From Paracoccus sp. MA (GTDB lineage: Bacteria; Pseudomonadota; Alphaproteobacteria; Rhodobacterales; Rhodobacteraceae), in the NCBI RefSeq assembly GCF_020990385.1, contig NZ_CP087599.1:310001-374000 (forward strand): DNA of 64,000 nucleotides, written 5' to 3'. The notes under the pieces were generated by a model that was not told where the DNA came from, did not search any database, and saw only the letters and a list, made by a program, of their open reading frames with translations. The position numbers and the translations under genes are program-made. The stretch's first letter is position 1. Each line of letters starts with the position of its first letter. Shown one piece after another: positions 60,487 to 64,000 of the stretch.

Positions 60487-61008
60487 TCAGATGCATTTGA
60501 AATAGTCGAAGGGTTCCAGACAGTCCTTGCAGCGATAGCTCGCCTTGCAGGGGGTCGAGCCGAACTGGCTGATCTTTTCGGTATTGGCCGAGCCGCAGCG
60601 CGGGCAGGCGATGGTCAGGTTCGCGCCGGTCATCCGGGCGATGCGCCCGGCGATCTGCCCGTCCGCCGCCGTGCCGTCGATGGGGGGCGCGATGCCATAG
60701 GCGCGCAGCTTTTCCCGCCCCTCCGGCGTGATCCAGTCGGTGGTCCAGGGCGGCGACATCTGGCGTTCCAGCCGCAGCTTGTCGATGCCGCGGCCGCGCA
60801 GCGCGGTCTCGATGTCCAGGTTGATGATGCTGGTCGCGGGACAGCCGGAATAGGTCGGCGTGACCTTCACGACCAGCGTATCGCCCTGCCATTCGACGCC
60901 GCGGATGATGCCCAGGTCGGTCAGGCTGATCACCGGGATCTCCGGGTCGGGCACCTCGGAAAGCCAGCCCCAGACCTCCTCGACGCTGGGATGGGTCGCT
61001 GCGGCCAT
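60487..61008 (-). CDS. paaD: Phenylacetyl-CoA epoxidase maturation protein
   Basis: This 173-residue DUF59-type protein has an N-terminal MIP18-like domain (VEEVWGWLSEVPDPEIPVIS, TPTYSGCPATSI) and a C-terminal zinc-ribbon-like region with CPRCGSANTEK and CKDCLEPFDYFKC. PaaD is thought to help assemble the metal or iron-sulfur centres of the epoxidase. It lies 6 bases after paaC. Confidence 0.92.
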   Translation of the reverse strand: MAAATHPSVEEVWGWLSEVPDPEIPVISLTDLGIIRGVEWQGDTLVVKVTPTYSGCPATSIINLDIETALRGRGIDKLRLERQMSPPWTTDWITPEGREKLRAYGIAPPIDGTAADGQIAGRIARMTGANLTIACPRCGSANTEKISQFGSTPCKASYRCKDCLEPFDYFKCI

Positions 61009-61014
61009 GGCGCT

Positions 61015-61869
61015 TTACCAGCTTGCGCCCGGATAGGCGCGCTGCAGGAACTGCATCTCGGCCAGGATATAGCCCAGATGTTCGGTATGGACGCCCTGCT
61101 TGCCGCCCTTATGCGCGAAATCGCTTTCGGGGACCTGCAAGGTCGCCTCGCCCAGCACATGGCGCAGGGTCTCGTCCCAGCCGGCGCGCAGGCTGGCCGG
61201 GTCGGGGGCGATGCCGCGCGCCGCCATCTCGGCATCCTTGTCGTCGCCCAGGAACATCTCTCCGGTATAGGGCCAGAGCGCGTCCAGCGCCTCCTGCATG
61301 CGGCGATGGCTTTCCTCGGTCCCGTCGCCCAGCCGCACCACCAAGTCGGACGAGCGTTCCAGGTGATAGGCGACCTCCTTGCCGGCCTTGGCCGCGATCT
61401 CGGCCACGCGCGGGTCCGAGGACGCGGACAGCGCCTTCAGCAATTCATGGTGCCAGGCGTCGAACAGGAGCTGCCGCATCAGCGTATGGCCGAAATCGCC
61501 GTTCGGGCGCTCGACAATCAGCAGGTTGCGGAAATCCCAGGCGTCGCGCAGATAGGCGAGGTCGTCGGCGGTCCGGCCCTGCCCCTCGACCTCGGCCGCG
61601 AGGCCGAGCCAGAGCTGGGTCTGGCCGATCAGGTCCAGCGCCACATTGGCCAGCGCAATGTCCTCTTCCAGGGCCGGCGAATGGCCGCACCATTCGGACA
61701 CGCGGTGGCCCAGGATCAGCGTCGAGTCGCCGATGCGCAGCAGGGTTTCGAACAGCGCCTCCTGCCCGGCATCGGGCTGGGGCACGGTCGGATGGGTGGG
61801 ATGGGCCTTGGCCTCGCGCCGGGCAAGGTCCGCCACCTCGGGCGTGTTCATGTCGGGCAGCGACGGCAT
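61015..61869 (-). CDS. paaC: Phenylacetyl-CoA 1,2-epoxidase structural subunit
   Basis: This 284-residue ferritin-like structural subunit has RIGDSTLILGHRVSEWCGHSP, LEEDIALANVALDLIGQ and HTEHLGYILAEMQFLQRAYP. The ATG at 61869 shares one base with the paaB stop (TGATG); a GTG three bases upstream is an alternative. It forms the stable heterodimer with PaaA. Confidence 0.93.
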   Translation of the reverse strand: MPSLPDMNTPEVADLARREAKAHPTHPTVPQPDAGQEALFETLLRIGDSTLILGHRVSEWCGHSPALEEDIALANVALDLIGQTQLWLGLAAEVEGQGRTADDLAYLRDAWDFRNLLIVERPNGDFGHTLMRQLLFDAWHHELLKALSASSDPRVAEIAAKAGKEVAYHLERSSDLVVRLGDGTEESHRRMQEALDALWPYTGEMFLGDDKDAEMAARGIAPDPASLRAGWDETLRHVLGEATLQVPESDFAHKGGKQGVHTEHLGYILAEMQFLQRAYPGASW

Positions 61870-62153
61870 CACATATGCCCCACTTCTTCGGGAATGTCGA
61901 AAAAGGTCGGGTGGCGATAGACCTTGCTGTTCGACGGCTCGAACAGCGGCCCCTTGTCCGAGGGGCTCGACGCCGTGATCTGCGCCGAGGGCACGACCCA
62001 GATCGACACGCCCTCGTTCCTGCGAGTATAGACGTCGCGGGCGTTCATGATCGCCATTTCAGCGTCGGGCGCGTGCAGGCTGCCGACATGGCGGTGGTTC
62101 AGCCCGTGCTGGCCCCGGATGAAGACCTCCCAGAGCGGCCATTCCTTGGACAT
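61869..62153 (-). CDS. paaB: Phenylacetyl-CoA 1,2-epoxidase subunit PaaB
   Basis: This 94-residue protein has the PaaB opening SKEWPLWEVFIRGQHGLNHR and the ARDVYTRRNEGVSIWVVPS block. It links PaaAC dimers and helps dock the reductase. The start at 62153 is preceded by GAGAGAACC; the frame is open upstream but the conserved N-terminus fixes the start. Confidence 0.93.
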   Translation of the reverse strand: MSKEWPLWEVFIRGQHGLNHRHVGSLHAPDAEMAIMNARDVYTRRNEGVSIWVVPSAQITASSPSDKGPLFEPSNSKVYRHPTFFDIPEEVGHM

Positions 62154-62208
62154 GGTTCTCTCCCTAAACTTGGTTCTGCGACTGGCGCGTGTTCCTGGCG
62201 ATGACGGG

Positions 62209-63198
62209 TTATTCGGCGGCCTGCGCCCGGCGGGCGGCGGCCTTCTCGGCATGGGCCATCAGCCCCTCGCGGAACCAGGCGCCGTCCTCCCAGGCCTTGA
62301 CGCGGGCGCCCAGCCGGTCCTTGTTGCAAGGCCCGTTGCCGGCGATCACGTCGAAGAATTCCGACCAGTCCGGCTCGCTGAAATCGTAGCCGCCCTTTTC
62401 CTCGTTCCATTTCAGGTTCGGGTCGGGCACGGTCAGGCCCAGATATTCCGCCTGTGGCACGGTCTGGTCGACGAATTTCTGCCGCAACTCGTCATTGGTG
62501 TTCATCTTGATCTTCCACGCCATCGACTGCGCGGAATGCACCGAGTCCTTGTCGGACGGCCCGAACATCATCAGCGCCGGATACCAAAGCCGGTTCAGCG
62601 CATCCTGCGCCATGCGCTTCTGCGCCGGCGTGCCCTGCGCCATCTTCATCATGATGGCATAGCCCTGGCGCTGGTGGAACGACTCCTCCTTGCAGATGCG
62701 GATCATGGCGCGGGAATAGGGGCCGTAGCTGGTCCTTTGCAGCGGCACCTGGTTCATGATCGCCGCGCCGTCGACCAGCCAGCCCACCGCGCCCATGTCC
62801 GCCCAGGTCAGCGTCGGGTAGTTGAAGATCGAGGAATATTTCATCTTGCCGGCGTGCAGCAGTTCCATCAGCTCGTCGCGCGAGACGCCCAGCGTCTCGG
62901 CCGCCGAATAGAGATAGAGCCCGTGCCCGGCCTCGTCCTGCACCTTGGCCAAGAGGATCGCCTTGCGCTCCAGCGTGGGCGCGCGGGTGATCCAGTTGCC
63001 CTCGGGCAGCTGGCCGACGATCTCGCTATGCGCGTGCTGGCCGATCTGGCGGATCAGCGTCTTGCGATAGCCCTCGGGCATCCATTCCTTGGGCTCGATC
63101 TTCTCGCCGCGGTCGATGCGCTCCTGGAAGGCAAGCTCCTCGGGCGTCATCTCCTCGCGGGTCTTGGCGCCTTCGGATTTCACAAGCTGGGCATACAT
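62209..63198 (-). CDS. paaA: Phenylacetyl-CoA 1,2-epoxidase catalytic subunit
   Basis: This 329-residue di-iron catalytic subunit binds the metals through ExxH-type motifs in [20 protein letters not shown] and [17 protein letters not shown]. It epoxidises the ring of phenylacetyl-CoA. The start [10 protein letters not shown] at 63198 is preferred over an upstream one that overlaps the thiolase end; GGGGAGGATCC stands before it. It is followed by paaB after 55 bases. Confidence 0.95.
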   Translation of the reverse strand: MYAQLVKSEGAKTREEMTPEELAFQERIDRGEKIEPKEWMPEGYRKTLIRQIGQHAHSEIVGQLPEGNWITRAPTLERKAILLAKVQDEAGHGLYLYSAAETLGVSRDELMELLHAGKMKYSSIFNYPTLTWADMGAVGWLVDGAAIMNQVPLQRTSYGPYSRAMIRICKEESFHQRQGYAIMMKMAQGTPAQKRMAQDALNRLWYPALMMFGPSDKDSVHSAQSMAWKIKMNTNDELRQKFVDQTVPQAEYLGLTVPDPNLKWNEEKGGYDFSEPDWSEFFDVIAGNGPCNKDRLGARVKAWEDGAWFREGLMAHAEKAAARRAQAAE

Positions 63199-63217
63199 GG
63201 CTGGATCCTCCCCTGGA

Positions 63218-64000
63218 TCAAACGCGTTCGATGATGATGGCGATCCCCTGTCCCACACCGATGCACATGGTGCAGAGCGCATAGCGCCCACCGGTGCGAT
63301 GCAGCTGATACATCGCCGTCGTCACAAGCCGGGCCCCCGACATGCCAAGCGGATGGCCAAGCGCGATGGCACCGCCGTTCGGATTCACATGGGCGGCATC
63401 GTCGGGCAGGCCAAGGTCGCGCAAGGTCGCCAGCGCCTGGCTGGCGAAGGCCTCGTTCAATTCTATCACATCCATCTGCTCGATGGTCAGCCCCGCACGC
63501 GCCAGCACCTTTTTCGCCGCCGGCGCCGGGCCGATGCCCATGATGCGCGGCTCGACCCCCGCAGCGGCCATGGCGACGATGCGCGCCTTGGGCGTCAGAC
63601 CGTGCCGCCTCGCGGCCTCGCCCGACAGGATCGCCAGCGCCGCGGCGCCGTCATTCACGCCCGAGGCATTGCCGGCGGTGACCGTCAGATCCGGGCCGTT
63701 CACGCCTTTCAGCTTGGCCAGCGTCTCGGCGGTGGTGCCGGGGCGCGGATGCTCGTCGGTGTCGAAGACGATGGGCTCGCCCTTCTTCTGCGGCACGGTG
63801 ACCGGCACGATCTCGTCGCGGAAGATGCCGGCCTTCTGCGCCGCTTCCCAGCGGGCTTGGCTGCGGGCGGCGAAGGCGTCCTGGTCGGCGCGGCTGACGG
63901 CGAAATCGGCGGCCACGTTGTCGGCGGTCTGCGGCATCGAGTCGATGCCGAACTGCGCCTTCATCGCCGGGTTGACGAAGCGCCAGCCGATGGTGGTGTC
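63218..64000 (-). CDS. paaJ: 3-oxoadipyl-CoA / oxepin-pathway thiolase, 5' truncated by window edge
   Basis: The open frame runs off the right edge, so the N-terminal part with the nucleophilic Cys is missing. About 260 residues are present. The C-terminal thiolase motifs are intact: [46 protein letters not shown] and the second catalytic Cys in [12 protein letters not shown]. It lies 19 bases before paaA, as expected for PaaJ, which cleaves 3-oxoadipyl-CoA and a C8 intermediate. The same enzyme would also finish the benzoate pathway, whose thiolase is not next to the ben-cat operon. Confidence 0.9.
   Translation of the reverse strand, partial: DTTIGWRFVNPAMKAQFGIDSMPQTADNVAADFAVSRADQDAFAARSQARWEAAQKAGIFRDEIVPVTVPQKKGEPIVFDTDEHPRPGTTAETLAKLKGVNGPDLTVTAGNASGVNDGAAALAILSGEAARRHGLTPKARIVAMAAAGVEPRIMGIGPAPAAKKVLARAGLTIEQMDVIELNEAFASQALATLRDLGLPDDAAHVNPNGGAIALGHPLGMSGARLVTTAMYQLHRTGGRYALCTMCIGVGQGIAIIIERV

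Overview
The window is high-GC and gene-dense. Its gene families (NCS1 permease with a hydantoin-type racemase, NepR/EcfG-type stress regulators, HWE kinases, and ben/cat/paa clusters with alphaproteobacterial gene order) point to an alphaproteobacterium of the Rhodobacteraceae, most likely Paracoccus. This is an inference from gene content; no rRNA or other marker lies in the window, and no tRNA or CRISPR array was seen.

Layout. (1) 1-2.7 kb: the end of an Asp/Glu (hydantoin/allantoin-type) racemase gene, an NCS1 permease, and a secreted racemase homologue that has lost both catalytic cysteines. (2) 3.1-18.9 kb: a phenolate siderophore locus. It holds a stand-alone aryl carrier protein, a Cy-Cy-A-PCP-C peptide synthetase, a chelate-degrading-type flavin monooxygenase, a FecBCDE-type ABC importer, isochorismate-pyruvate lyase (PchB), an aryl-acid AMP ligase and a TonB-dependent receptor. 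The synthetase is split by one in-frame amber codon (5540-5542) inside its second cyclization domain. The strain may therefore import the siderophore without making it, unless the stop is an error or is suppressed. (3) 18.9-28.6 kb: one nine-gene operon, catBCA-benABCDK-pcaD, taking benzoate through catechol to 3-oxoadipate. A divergent LysR regulator faces it across an exact ATAC-N7-GTAT operator. (4) 28.7-29.6 kb: an IS5-family element with a frameshifted transposase, next to what looks like the end of another insertion sequence.

(5) 29.7-43.2 kb: a general-stress-response island. It contains an HWE sensor kinase, two receiver-domain regulators, a NepR-like anti-sigma factor, an EcfG-type sigma factor, a YciE/YciF ferritin-like protein, low-complexity D/R/Y/G-rich proteins with a WFGD motif, and several small hydrophilic or membrane proteins. 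I read nine sequences fitting GGAAC-N16-NGTT and a tenth ending in CATT. Seven of these stand directly upstream of genes here, so the region looks like a sigma factor together with its own regulon. One gene appears to encode two proteins in the same frame (a long hemerythrin-like/repeat protein and a short repeat protein from an internal ribosome binding site).

(6) 42.8-43.9 kb: a divergent HxlR regulator/azoreductase pair. (7) 44-64 kb: phenylacetate catabolism. It holds a FadB/FadJ-like fusion enzyme, a LivFGMHK importer, PaaN, paaG-paaI-paaK-paaR, an AadA-like nucleotidyltransferase, and the paaJ-paaABCDE-(extra PaaA/PaaC-like protein)-paaZ operon, of which paaJ runs off the right edge. 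Having both PaaZ and PaaN, and a third di-iron-oxygenase-like subunit, is unusual.
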